Source of the DNA: Cupriavidus basilensis
GTDB taxonomy: Bacteria > Pseudomonadota > Gammaproteobacteria > Burkholderiales > Burkholderiaceae
Direction: 5' to 3'
NCBI RefSeq assembly: GCF_000876015.1
Contig: NZ_BBQM01000016.1
Span: 62,001-126,000, forward strand
Length of the DNA: 64,000 bases
Each line of letters opens with the position of its first letter. The stretch's first letter is position 1. A program made the translations under genes and the position numbers. The notes under the pieces were generated by a model. That model did not search any database. It saw only the letters and a list, made by a program, of their open reading frames with translations, and was not told the DNA's origin. This document shows, one piece after another, positions 32,086 through 41,337 of this stretch.

Positions 32086-33837
32086 ATGCTTCGTTTTCTT
32101 CTCGTCCTCCTGTTCGCCATGAGCGCCGCAACGCAAGGCGCGCACGCGCAGGCCGGCGCGCGCGCCGGTGCCCGCATCGGTGCGCCCATCAACGGCGAGC
32201 CCGACTACGCCGCCCTCGCCGCGCAGGGCGGCCTGCCGCCGCCGGGCGCCACCGGCATGGCCGCCGAAGCCGCCATCCCCACGGTGCCGGCACGTCCCGC
32301 CCAGCCCGTGCCGGACAGCGCGCCGCAGAATGATGACTATGTCGCCAACCTCGCCAGCGACGCCTTCGGCGCGCAGCTCTTCACCGGCGCCTTCAGCCGC
32401 GAGAGCGCATCGGTCTTCAATCCCAGCCACGTCATCTCCGTGGGCGACCGCATCCAGTTGCGCATGTGGAACGGCTACAACCTCGACACCGTGCTCGCGG
32501 TGGACGCCGGCGGCAACATCCTGCTGCCCGAGGTCGGCCCGTTCCGCGTGCAGGGCATCGCCAACGCCGACCTGCAGGCCGCCGTCACCGCCGCGCTGCG
32601 CCGCGTGTTCGCCAGCCGCGTCTCCATCTACGCCAGCCTGCTCGCCGCGCAGCCCGTGCGCGTGTACGTCACCGGCGCCGTCTACCGCCCCGGCATGTAC
32701 AACGGCACCTCCAGCGACAGCGTGCTGCGCTACCTCGACCAGGCCGGCGGCATCGACCCCGAGCGCGGCTCCTTCCTCGACGTGGCCATCAAGCGCGGCA
32801 CCCAGACCCTCGCCGTGGTCAACCTCTACGACTTCCTGCTCAAGGGCGAGCTCGCCACGCGCCAGCTCAACAACGGCGACGTGATCTTCGTCCAGCCGCG
32901 CAAGCACACCGTCAAGGTCGGCGGCCTCGCCGAGAACGCCCGGCGCTTCGAATTCCAGGGCGAGCAGGCGCGGCTCGACCAGATCGCCCGGCTGGCCAAG
33001 CCGCTGCCGTCGGCCACCAACGTGCGCGTGGTGCGCAACACCGGCACCATCCGCAATGTCGAATACTTCCCCATCTCCCAGGACCGGGAAATCATCCTGC
33101 AGGACGGCGACGAGATCGAATTCACCGCCGACAAGCGCCCCGGCACCATCACCGTGCGCGTGGAAGGCGAACACGCCGGCCCGCAGGAATTCGTGCTGCC
33201 CTACGGCAGCCGCATGGGCGAGCTGCTCAGCCAGGTCGCGTTCACGCCGCAGTCCGACGCCGACAGCATCCAGCTCTACCGCCTCAGCGTGAAGGCGCGC
33301 CAGAAAGTGCTGCTCGGCACCGCGCTGCGCAGCCTCGAATCCAGCGTGCTCACCGCCCGCTCCGGCACTGCCGACGAAGCCCAGCTGCGCAAGGAAGAAG
33401 CCGCGCTGGTCCTGCAATGGGTGGAGCGCGCCCGCAAGATCGATCCCACCGGCCAGACCCTGATCGCCAGGGCCAGCACGCGCGACCAGCTGCTGCTGGA
33501 AAACGGCGACATCCTGCGCGTGCCGGTCAAGGACGGCCTCGTCATCGTCAACGGCGAAGTCCTGTTCCCCAACGCCGTCGCCTTCGACGCCGGCATGAGC
33601 GTGGCCGACTACATCCAGCAGGCCGGCGGCTACTCGCAGAACGCCGACAGCGCCCGCGTGATCGTCGCCCACCGCGACGGCAGCTTCTCGGAAAGCAAGT
33701 GGGGCACGCAGGTGCGCCCGGGCGACGAAATCCTGGTGCTGCCGCGGGTGGACATGAAGACGCGGCAGTTCGCGAAGGATGTGTTTCAGATTCTTTATCA
33801 GTTGGCGATTTCGGCCAAGGTGGTGTTGGGGTTGTGA
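32086..33837 (+). CDS. kpsD: Capsule polysaccharide outer-membrane export protein (KpsD-like)
   Basis: This is a 583-residue periplasmic/outer-membrane exporter that takes polysaccharide from KpsE to the surface. The signal peptide ends TQGAHAQA and has no lipobox cysteine, as in E. coli KpsD and unlike Wza. After an Ala/Pro-rich linker there is a polysaccharide-export domain (ISVGDRIQLRMWNGYNLD). SLBB-type repeats follow (VRVYVTGAVYRPGMYNG; LVIVNGEVLFPNAVAFDAG). It starts three bases after the kpsE stop and ends eight bases before kpsC. Codon use shifts toward the lower-GC capsule region only at its extreme 3' end. Confidence 0.92.
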   Translation: MLRFLLVLLFAMSAATQGAHAQAGARAGARIGAPINGEPDYAALAAQGGLPPPGATGMAAEAAIPTVPARPAQPVPDSAPQNDDYVANLASDAFGAQLFTGAFSRESASVFNPSHVISVGDRIQLRMWNGYNLDTVLAVDAGGNILLPEVGPFRVQGIANADLQAAVTAALRRVFASRVSIYASLLAAQPVRVYVTGAVYRPGMYNGTSSDSVLRYLDQAGGIDPERGSFLDVAIKRGTQTLAVVNLYDFLLKGELATRQLNNGDVIFVQPRKHTVKVGGLAENARRFEFQGEQARLDQIARLAKPLPSATNVRVVRNTGTIRNVEYFPISQDREIILQDGDEIEFTADKRPGTITVRVEGEHAGPQEFVLPYGSRMGELLSQVAFTPQSDADSIQLYRLSVKARQKVLLGTALRSLESSVLTARSGTADEAQLRKEEAALVLQWVERARKIDPTGQTLIARASTRDQLLLENGDILRVPVKDGLVIVNGEVLFPNAVAFDAGMSVADYIQQAGGYSQNADSARVIVAHRDGSFSESKWGTQVRPGDEILVLPRVDMKTRQFAKDVFQILYQLAISAKVVLGL

Positions 33838-33845
33838 GGCGAGCT

Positions 33846-35978
33846 ATGTCATATCGCGATGATTCATTGCCATCCGTCATGGACGCGGCGAGGGCGGAGC
33901 CGCAATCGCCCTGGCTGCGGACCGGTGCACGGCACCGCGTGGTCGGAGTCGTCTCTCGCGGGATTCTGCGGATTCCTCACCTCGCTTCGCTGCTTGGCTG
34001 CCGGTATCGGCCGATTGCTCCCTGGCGCCCGGGTTCGCCAGCGAGCGTATGCGCGATGGCTGGCTGGGGCCGCAAGCCGAGCGCCCTGCGGGCTCGCCGG
34101 TTGGCGGATGAACACGGAGTGCCCTATCTGGCATTGGAGGATGGCTTCCTGCGGTCCATCGCACCGGGCAAGCAGCAGGGTACGGTTTCGATGGTGATCG
34201 ATGACGTTGGCATCTACTACGACGCCGGGAGCCCGTCTCGCCTCGAGATCCTGATCGGGCAGGCGGAACCGGATGAAGACCTGCTTGCACAGACGCGGCG
34301 TGGCATCGGCCTGATCCTGCGGCATCGGCTCTCCAAATACAACCACGCACCGGTCGTCCTGCTGCCGCAACGGCGTGGCGCTGCGCGAGTGCTCGTAGTC
34401 GACCAGACCTCGGGCGATATGTCGGTGGTGCTGGGCGGGGCCGGCGGACCAACATTCGCAGCCATGCTGAACGCCGCGCTGCGTGAATGGCCCGACGCCG
34501 AAATCTGGGTCAAGACCCATCCCGAGGTGCTGTCCGGCGGCAAATCCGGCTACCTGGACATAGGCAGGGAACTGCCACGGGTCCACTGGCTCGCGGAAGA
34601 CTGCTGTCCGCTGTCGCTGATCGAGCAGGTCGACCGTGTCTATGTCGTCACCTCGCAGATGGGCTTCGAGGCGCTGATGCTGGGCAAACCTGTCACGTGT
34701 TTTGGGCAACCGTGGTATGCGGGCTGGGGGCTGACCGACGACCGCCACCCGGAGCGCGGGGTATTGCGCCAGCGGCGTGCCTGCTGCCGTACCTTGGAGC
34801 AACTATTTGCGGCGGCCTACCTGAAATACACCCACTATCTCGACCCCGCGACCGGCGCAGCCGGCACCTTGTTCGATGCCATCGATTGGCTTGCTCGCAA
34901 CAAGATCTTGAATGACGAACATCGTGGCACCTTGTATTGCCTTGGCATGAGCATCTGGAAACGCGCCGTGGTACGCCCGTTCCTGAGCATGCCGTCGAAC
35001 CGGTTGAAGTTCGTGAAAAGGCTTTCGCAAGAACAGGTCGCCGGGCTGCCTGCCGATGCGAGCCTGGTGGTCTGGGGGAGCCGGCATCCGTTGCTTCGCT
35101 CCACCGCATTCGAGCATGGCGTCCCGGTGCTTCGCATTGAGGACGGCTTTGTCCGCTCGGCCGGATTGGGTTCCGACCTGAATGTTCCGCTTTCCCTGGC
35201 ACTCGATGGCCCCGGCATCTACTACGATCCGCGCCGACCAAGCCGCATGGAAACCATGCTTGCCACGGTCCGGCTCAGTGACGCGGACCGGCTGCGCGTG
35301 ACGCGGATCCGGGAGCGCATTGCTCGGCTGGGGATCAGCAAATACAACCTGGGTGGCGCGTTCTCGCTGCCGGAGCACAGCATCAGCCGCAAGGTCTTGC
35401 TTGTACCCGGACAAGTGGAAGGGGATGCATCCATCCAGTTCGGGTCCCCGCGGATAAGAAAGAACCTGGACCTGCTGGCCGCCGTGCGCGCGGCCAACCC
35501 GAACGCATGGATTGTCTACAAGCCGCACCCGGATGTGGTGGCGGGCAACCGCCACGGCGCTGTCGCCGCCACGGAACTTGCCGCCTTGGCGGACCAGATC
35601 GTGGCACGGGCGAACATAAGCGCCTGCATTCGCGCAGCCGACGAGATCCACACAATGACCTCGCTGACCGGCTTTGAAGCGCTGCTGCAAGGCCGGAAAG
35701 TGCATTGCTACGGCGCGCCATTCTATGCCGGCTGGGGATTGACGGTCGATCACGTGCCGCTACCGCATCGCCAGCGCCGCCTGTCGCTGGACGAACTCCT
35801 GTTCGTGACGCTTTGCAGCTATCCACGCTATCGCCTGCCTGGCGCGGAAGGGTTTTGCTCGGTCGAGGACGTTGTCGCGCATCTGTCGGATAGCAGCCGG
35901 ACACCGGCTGGTATCGGCAGTCATTGGATAGGCAGGCAGTTTCGCAAGGCACGGGAACTGGCTCGATTGCTGTTCTAG
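33846..35978 (+). CDS. kpsC: Dual beta-Kdo glycosyltransferase (KpsC-like)
   Basis: This is a 710-residue cytoplasmic enzyme that, with KpsS, builds the poly-Kdo linker joining group 2 capsule chains to the lysophosphatidylglycerol anchor. It is visibly a tandem duplication. The N half has LEDGFLRSIAPG, DDVGIYYDAGSPSRLE and VTSQMGFEALMLGKPVTCFG. The C half has IEDGFVRSAGLG, DGPGIYYDPRRPSRME and MTSLTGFEALLQGRKVHCYG. Both halves carry YAGWGLT, and two Kdo-transferase domains of this kind are known for KpsC. GAGG lies six bases before the ATG. Composition is less GC-rich than the upstream kps genes. Confidence 0.93.
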   Translation: MSYRDDSLPSVMDAARAEPQSPWLRTGARHRVVGVVSRGILRIPHLASLLGCRYRPIAPWRPGSPASVCAMAGWGRKPSALRARRLADEHGVPYLALEDGFLRSIAPGKQQGTVSMVIDDVGIYYDAGSPSRLEILIGQAEPDEDLLAQTRRGIGLILRHRLSKYNHAPVVLLPQRRGAARVLVVDQTSGDMSVVLGGAGGPTFAAMLNAALREWPDAEIWVKTHPEVLSGGKSGYLDIGRELPRVHWLAEDCCPLSLIEQVDRVYVVTSQMGFEALMLGKPVTCFGQPWYAGWGLTDDRHPERGVLRQRRACCRTLEQLFAAAYLKYTHYLDPATGAAGTLFDAIDWLARNKILNDEHRGTLYCLGMSIWKRAVVRPFLSMPSNRLKFVKRLSQEQVAGLPADASLVVWGSRHPLLRSTAFEHGVPVLRIEDGFVRSAGLGSDLNVPLSLALDGPGIYYDPRRPSRMETMLATVRLSDADRLRVTRIRERIARLGISKYNLGGAFSLPEHSISRKVLLVPGQVEGDASIQFGSPRIRKNLDLLAAVRAANPNAWIVYKPHPDVVAGNRHGAVAATELAALADQIVARANISACIRAADEIHTMTSLTGFEALLQGRKVHCYGAPFYAGWGLTVDHVPLPHRQRRLSLDELLFVTLCSYPRYRLPGAEGFCSVEDVVAHLSDSSRTPAGIGSHWIGRQFRKARELARLLF

Positions 35979-36013
35979 CTTGCGGAGATTGGACACCCTC
36001 ATTGACACGCGCC

Positions 36014-37507
36014 ATGAATACTCAGTCAGGGTCAGTTGGAAAGATCATGCACTTACTCTTGAGAGATCGCCGGAATACGATCGGTCGCCAGGCTGATCCG
36101 GGAATCGCCCGACGAGAACGAGCCGGGAAGGGATCGACGTCGTCGTTGGCTTCCTCAACTGCGTCCGGCGGAGCATCGGTGGAGCAGGCGAGCATCGGCC
36201 AGCTTGCCGGATATCGTCGCATCCTGCTGCTGCAAGGGCCGAATGGTCCCTTCTTTGCGGGCTTGCGCGATCAACTCGAGCAGTACGGCAGTTGCGTCTG
36301 GAAGATCAATTTCAACGGTGGTGACGATCTGTTCTACCACACCGGCAATATCCTGCGCTTCCGCGACAAGATGGGCGGCTGGGAGGATTTTCTGCTTGCG
36401 TTCCTGGCCCGGGAGAGGATTGAGGCCATTGTCGTGTTCGGCGATTGCCGGCGTCCTCATCGCATCGCTGCCAGGGTTGCCAGAAAGAAGGGGATCGCGT
36501 TCTGGGTGTTCGAGGAGGGTTATGTCCGCCCCGACTACATCACGCTCGAGGCCGGCGGTGTCAATGCCGACTCCCCGTTGGGGTCGTTGTCGCTGGATCA
36601 GATACCGGATATCGCGAAGCCGCCCAGGCACCTTGCATTCCATCACACCTTCCGCAAGATGGCGTGGTACTCGTTCTTGTACTTCGCCGCTGGCTTGGCC
36701 GGCGCCTGTCGCTACCCTCAATACCGGCACCACAAGCCGTTCGGCTTGCGAGAACTGTCGTGCTGGTTGCGGGCCGGCTATCGCCGGCCTTTGTACCAGC
36801 ATAGGGAAAAGGGAACGATCAAGAGACTGCTGTCGCACGATCATCCACCGTTCTTCCTCGTTGCGCTGCAGGTCCACAACGACAGTCAGATCCGCATGCA
36901 CAGCCCATGGCGGCGCGTCGAGGATTTCATCGAGTGGACGATGTTCTCGTTCTCCCGATACGCCCCTGCGGGCTCCATGCTGGTGATCAAACACCATCCG
37001 ATGGATCGTGGTCACACGGACTACACGCGGATGATCAGCGCTTGCGCCCGACGCCTCGGCGTGGCATCGCGCGTGGCCTACGTGCATGACGCACATCTGC
37101 CGTCGCTATTGCAGCGCTGCAAGGGCCTGGTGACAGTCAATTCGACGGTCGGATTGCAGGCTCTCTTTCACAGCGTGCCGGTCATCGTGCTTGGCCGCAG
37201 CTTTTATGCGAAAGAGGGCGTGACCTTCCTGGGGAGCCTGGACGAGTTCTGGTCCAGCGGCGTGCCCCTCGACAAGGCCGCAAGCACTCGCCTGCGCAAC
37301 TACGTCATACGCGCCTCCCAGATCAATGCGTCGTTCTACGCCAAAGCCGGCTCCGCGGATATCGGCTACGCCGCTCACAGGTTGAAGACGCTCGGGATGC
37401 GTCTCGCGTGCATTGCCAGTCTTGTGACACTCGATGTACTTGACGGTACCCCCTTCGATATTTCCGGAAAGCTGCGCTGGACGCTCGCCATATTCGGCGT
37501 TGGATGA
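36014..37507 (+). CDS. kpsS: Capsule Kdo-transferase (KpsS-like), N-terminally extended
   Basis: This is a 497-residue enzyme predicted to add the first Kdo to the lipid anchor before KpsC extends it. Core features are RILLLQGPNGPFFAGLRDQL, VFGDCRRPHRIAARVARKKGI, WVFEEGYVRPDYITLEAGG and VNSTVGLQALFHSVPVIVLG. E. coli KpsS is about 390 residues. The extra length includes a roughly 65-residue basic, Ser/Ala-rich N-terminus without clear structure. An in-frame ATG at 36047, preceded by GGAAAG, is an alternative start. It lies 35 bases after kpsC. Confidence 0.88.
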   Translation: MNTQSGSVGKIMHLLLRDRRNTIGRQADPGIARRERAGKGSTSSLASSTASGGASVEQASIGQLAGYRRILLLQGPNGPFFAGLRDQLEQYGSCVWKINFNGGDDLFYHTGNILRFRDKMGGWEDFLLAFLARERIEAIVVFGDCRRPHRIAARVARKKGIAFWVFEEGYVRPDYITLEAGGVNADSPLGSLSLDQIPDIAKPPRHLAFHHTFRKMAWYSFLYFAAGLAGACRYPQYRHHKPFGLRELSCWLRAGYRRPLYQHREKGTIKRLLSHDHPPFFLVALQVHNDSQIRMHSPWRRVEDFIEWTMFSFSRYAPAGSMLVIKHHPMDRGHTDYTRMISACARRLGVASRVAYVHDAHLPSLLQRCKGLVTVNSTVGLQALFHSVPVIVLGRSFYAKEGVTFLGSLDEFWSSGVPLDKAASTRLRNYVIRASQINASFYAKAGSADIGYAAHRLKTLGMRLACIASLVTLDVLDGTPFDISGKLRWTLAIFGVG

Positions 37508-37590
37508 GGCGTTTCTCCGATGGGGACTCGGCGTGGCGCCGGCACTTTGTCGAACGGCGTCCCGGTATGGAACGATCACAGGAAGTGACC

Positions 37591-39660
37591 ATGAACAAGA
37601 TTCTCATTGTCGGCCATCACTCGTCGCAGTATCAGGATGTCGAGCGACTGCTGAACGAATGTGGCATGAGCCGTCCCTTGCCGTCTCGGCGGGAGAAGCT
37701 GATGCCGGTAGAAATCGGCGCCACTCTTCTGAAGGCTCATGGCGTATCTCCCCTGAACAAGACCGGGGCGGATGGCCAGCTTCAGCAGATTGAAGCCAGT
37801 CCGATCTGGCACGGCATGGCGCTTGACCTGATGCTCGGCAACCTGGATCAAACGCTCTGGGGATGGGCGGATCCACAAGCCGTTCATCTGCTCGACTACT
37901 GGAAGTCGCTTGACCCGAGACTCACATTCATCCTTGCATACGACAGCCCGCGGAGCTTGCTTGCGCAGATCGAGGATGCCGACACCAAGCTGACACACGA
38001 GCACCTGCGGCAACGCATCCATGACTGGAGCGCTTACAACGCCGCCTTGCTGCATTTTTTCCATCGCAATACCGATCGTTCCCTGTTGGTGCATACAGGA
38101 CAGGTCCGATTGTCCGCTAACCACTACCTCCAGCAGGTTCGGGCACGCATCGGCGCGCCATTGAACACGCCCTTGGGGATTCCCCATGCGGGGGAGGATG
38201 AAGCGCAATCTGAGCAGCGGTCCGGCGCGGCGCATCCGGAAGGCACCGCCGCCTCGGCCACGTCGCGCCCGGACGATGTCGGTACGCCATTCCCGCCAGC
38301 GGATGCGCTGAGTGAGTACCTGTCGGAGGCCTTGCTCCAGCAGTTTCCCCAGGCGCAGCAGATCTACGAGGAACTGCAGTCCGTTGCGGATCTTCCGCTC
38401 ATCGAGCGTGTGCCTGTGGACAATGCAGCCCTTGGCGCATGGCGTGTCATGGCTGCACGCCATGTCCAACTGAACAGTCTACGGTCCTCCCTGGCCCACA
38501 CCCAGGAGGCGCTGGATAGTCTTCGCCTCGACTACCGGCATCAACGCGAGAAAGCAGAGTCATTGATGCTCTACAAGCGACTTGCGACCGAGCGGCTGGC
38601 ACGTCTTGGCGAGCTGGGGACGACAATGGCCGCTCGAGCCCGGTTTGCCGAAGCACAGTCTGCCCAGCTAAAGGAAACGCAAGGCCGGCTCGCAACGGAA
38701 CGCGAGACTGGACTGGAAAATGCGCTCTTGCACGCACAGCTCAAGCAGGCCCACGAGGAACTGGAGCGCTACCATCTCGAGGCCAAGCTGCAACGCGAAA
38801 CAATCGCGTCCTTGACGCACAACGAAGCGCTTGCGGCTGAACGCCTGGCGCAGCTCGGGGAACTCAAGCTGCGGGTGGATGCTGGAGCCAGGCTCGCTGA
38901 CGACCGGGCAAGTCAAGTCAAAGAGATGGGCATGCAGCTTGCATCGCGGCGGCAGCTCGAACAAGAAAACGAATTGCTGCTCAAGCAGCTTTATCAAATC
39001 CAAACGGAGCTGGAGCGCAGTCATCTCGAGTGCAAGCAACAGCGCGAAAGAGTCGATGCCTTGCTGTCGAGCGAAAAGCTGGCAATCGAACGATCAGAGG
39101 AACTGGCGGAACTCAGACTCCGGTTGGCCGACCACAGCCGGCAGGCGGAAGAGCAAGGCCGGATCGACATACGGCAGGAGCTCGAGCAGGAGAATCAACT
39201 CCTGTTCAAGCAGCTTCATCAGATGCAGGAAGAACAGGAGCGGCATCATCGTGAGATGCGGTCGGCCAAGGTCGCCGACCAACTGAAGACTCGCAACTTC
39301 AGGCCGGCGCTTGAATACCGTGGAGCGGCTGATCGCATCAAACACGGGCTGACCTACCGTCTGGGTACGACGATGATTCTGCGGTCCCGCTCCATAGGCG
39401 GGTGGATCACCATGCCCTGGGCACTACTGCGTGAGACGCGGCAATTCCGTGCCGAGGCGGCAAAGCATGCTCAGCTCGGGGTTCCCTTGCACGAATACCG
39501 TGATGTCCACGAAGCCGAACGCGCAATGCGGCATCTCTCATATCGGCTCGGCGCAAAGTTGCTTGCCGGTTTGGGCTCGCCGCTCGGCTGGCTGAAGTTG
39601 CCGATGGCGCTTCGTCGTGAAGTCAAGGCGTTTCGGCAAGAAAGGACGAGCCGGGCATGA
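37591..39660 (+). CDS. Capsule-locus protein: sulfotransferase-like domain plus triple coiled-coil repeat
   Basis: This predicts 689 residues. AGGAAG seven bases upstream fixes the ATG at 37591. Residues 1-200 resemble a sulfotransferase fold (ILIVGHHSSQYQDVERLLNE; LTFILAYDSPRSLLAQ), but the 5'-PSB loop is not canonical, so catalysis is doubtful. A linker rich in Ala, Pro and Glu follows. Residues about 318-558 are a coiled coil built of three repeats of 83, 83 and about 75 residues, each starting QRE and containing ERLA.LGEL and LEQEN..L.KQL.Q. The C-terminus holds two copies of a YRLG...GW...P.AL.RE...FR motif of about 32 residues. It overlaps the next gene by four bases. Function is unknown; a scaffold or length-setting role is inference. 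Confidence 0.75.
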   Translation: MNKILIVGHHSSQYQDVERLLNECGMSRPLPSRREKLMPVEIGATLLKAHGVSPLNKTGADGQLQQIEASPIWHGMALDLMLGNLDQTLWGWADPQAVHLLDYWKSLDPRLTFILAYDSPRSLLAQIEDADTKLTHEHLRQRIHDWSAYNAALLHFFHRNTDRSLLVHTGQVRLSANHYLQQVRARIGAPLNTPLGIPHAGEDEAQSEQRSGAAHPEGTAASATSRPDDVGTPFPPADALSEYLSEALLQQFPQAQQIYEELQSVADLPLIERVPVDNAALGAWRVMAARHVQLNSLRSSLAHTQEALDSLRLDYRHQREKAESLMLYKRLATERLARLGELGTTMAARARFAEAQSAQLKETQGRLATERETGLENALLHAQLKQAHEELERYHLEAKLQRETIASLTHNEALAAERLAQLGELKLRVDAGARLADDRASQVKEMGMQLASRRQLEQENELLLKQLYQIQTELERSHLECKQQRERVDALLSSEKLAIERSEELAELRLRLADHSRQAEEQGRIDIRQELEQENQLLFKQLHQMQEEQERHHREMRSAKVADQLKTRNFRPALEYRGAADRIKHGLTYRLGTTMILRSRSIGGWITMPWALLRETRQFRAEAAKHAQLGVPLHEYRDVHEAERAMRHLSYRLGAKLLAGLGSPLGWLKLPMALRREVKAFRQERTSRA
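38542..39264 (+). repeat. Three in-frame 249-base coiled-coil repeats
   Basis: Repeat units begin at 38542, 38791 and 39040, exactly 249 bases (83 codons) apart. The third is about eight codons shorter. They encode matching residues at the start (QRE...), middle (ER...LGEL) and end (LEQEN...LER.HLE). DNA identity is low compared with protein similarity, so the duplication is old. Confidence 0.85.
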
Positions 39661-41285
39661 AATCCAGGACCCTATCGCCCTCGGTTTTTTCATGGATGCG
39701 GCATTTCCTTGTGCTTCATCCTCCAGACGGCGTTCTTTATGTTGGAGCAGGGACCGGCGCAGGAAGGTGGGTACAACTCCTGCTGGAGGAAGACGTGCCC
39801 AATGTCACGCTTGTAGAAGCTGATGACGGGCAGTTCGTGCACCTGAAGCGCAGCATTGCCGGACATGAGGGATGGGACCTGCAAAAGCGCTTTATCGCTG
39901 CCAATGCCGGAACCGCCACCTTCCATGTGGCGAGCCAAAGCGCGGAAAGCGGCTTGCTGGATCCGGCGCGACTTCATGGCCTCTGGCCGAATCTCAAGAG
40001 CCGGGCGCAACTGGCTCTGCCAACCACTACATTGGAGAGGCTTCAGCAGGGAGCGGCCCTTTCCGCCAACTGGCTGGTGGTGGACTGCTTGCCTGCGCTG
40101 CCGATCCTTCAGAGCGCTGCCGACAAGCTCGACCGCTTTGACGTGATCACGCTGCGCACGCTGTTCGATAGCGTGGTTCCGCCGGAAGTCGGAGCGAGCC
40201 TATCCGAATTGACGCGCTTCCTCTGCACACGCGGGTATCGCTGTATCGCCACCGAAGCCGGGCGGCACCCGCTTATTGGTCATGTCATTTTTGTCAAGGA
40301 TTTTCGATTCCTCCTTAGCGCATTGCAGCAGCAATCGACCGAGACGTTTCTGGATTTTCAGGCTGAAAAGAAAAGATTGATGCAGAATCTGAAACGCCTG
40401 GGGAAATTGGCGGAAGAGAAAGAAAATAATATCGACAAGATAGCCAATGAAAAAACAGCAGCGGAGATCCAGGCAATAAGAATCAGGAAAGAGTGCGAAA
40501 TACTAAGGCGTGCCAATGCGCGCATGGAATTAATGATCGGATGCGACGGCGAAAGGTATCGTCAGAGCAGTATAGCCAACAAGAAAAAAACAGAGAGAGA
40601 AAAATTGAGGACGGGTAACGGAATCCATCCGATACGGATTGATTCTCCATCCGGAATTTCATCCGGAAAGCAGGAATTTTCCAGTGCAAAATACTGGAAT
40701 GACAGGTATCTCAAAGGAGGGAATTCCGGATATGGATCATACGGGCGGCTTGCCGAATTCAAAGCCAGGATAATTAATGAGTTCATCCAGAATAATAAAA
40801 TAGAAAAACTCATAGAATTTGGCTGTGGCGATGGAAATCAGCTCGGAAAATTCTCGGTAGGGCGCTACATTGGTGTTGATATAAGCCCCGCGATAATTCA
40901 GGTGTGCAAAGATAAATTCTCGACGGACCCAGGAAAATCATTCCTTGTGGTCGACGATTTTATCGAGAGTTCGGATTGCGCCGAGCTGACATTATCATTG
41001 GATGTGATATTTCACCTGGTAGAAGATGATCTATTCGAGAGATATATGTCGATGCTATTTCGGAGTTCGACACGGTTCGTGTTGATCTATTCATGCGAAC
41101 AGGAGTCTGTCGCAGGAGATGAGGTTCACTTGCGCAGACGGAGATTCACCAACTGGATCGATGAAAATCTTGCGTCCTGGCGTCTGATCGATTTTATCAG
41201 GAATGACTATCCTAGCGACGGAGAGAGGAATTCAAAATACTCGTCGTTCTCGGATTTTTATTTCTACGAACTGCAGCAGCAATGA
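39657..41285 (+). CDS. Double methyltransferase (FkbM-like plus class I SAM domain)
   Basis: This predicts 542 residues. The N-terminal 220 residues resemble an FkbM-type methyltransferase (VLYVGAGTGAGRWVQLLLEE, VTLVEADDGQFVHL, LPTTTLERL). A charged coiled-coil linker follows (about 235-300). The C-terminal domain (about 335-542) is a class I SAM methyltransferase with SSAKYWNDRY, LIEFGCGDGNQLGKF and IGVDISPAII. The start overlaps the preceding stop (ATGA). Base composition changes inside the gene: 40141-40200 has 39 G/C of 60, while 40381-40440 has 25 of 60. The C-terminal half may therefore have a different origin. It probably methylates the capsule chain or its end (inference). Confidence 0.8.
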   Translation: MKSRTLSPSVFSWMRHFLVLHPPDGVLYVGAGTGAGRWVQLLLEEDVPNVTLVEADDGQFVHLKRSIAGHEGWDLQKRFIAANAGTATFHVASQSAESGLLDPARLHGLWPNLKSRAQLALPTTTLERLQQGAALSANWLVVDCLPALPILQSAADKLDRFDVITLRTLFDSVVPPEVGASLSELTRFLCTRGYRCIATEAGRHPLIGHVIFVKDFRFLLSALQQQSTETFLDFQAEKKRLMQNLKRLGKLAEEKENNIDKIANEKTAAEIQAIRIRKECEILRRANARMELMIGCDGERYRQSSIANKKKTEREKLRTGNGIHPIRIDSPSGISSGKQEFSSAKYWNDRYLKGGNSGYGSYGRLAEFKARIINEFIQNNKIEKLIEFGCGDGNQLGKFSVGRYIGVDISPAIIQVCKDKFSTDPGKSFLVVDDFIESSDCAELTLSLDVIFHLVEDDLFERYMSMLFRSSTRFVLIYSCEQESVAGDEVHLRRRRFTNWIDENLASWRLIDFIRNDYPSDGERNSKYSSFSDFYFYELQQQ

Positions 41286-41337
41286 ACGACGTCCTCACGA
41301 AATTGGGGATTGGTTTTTGAATATTGAGGTGTCGAAA

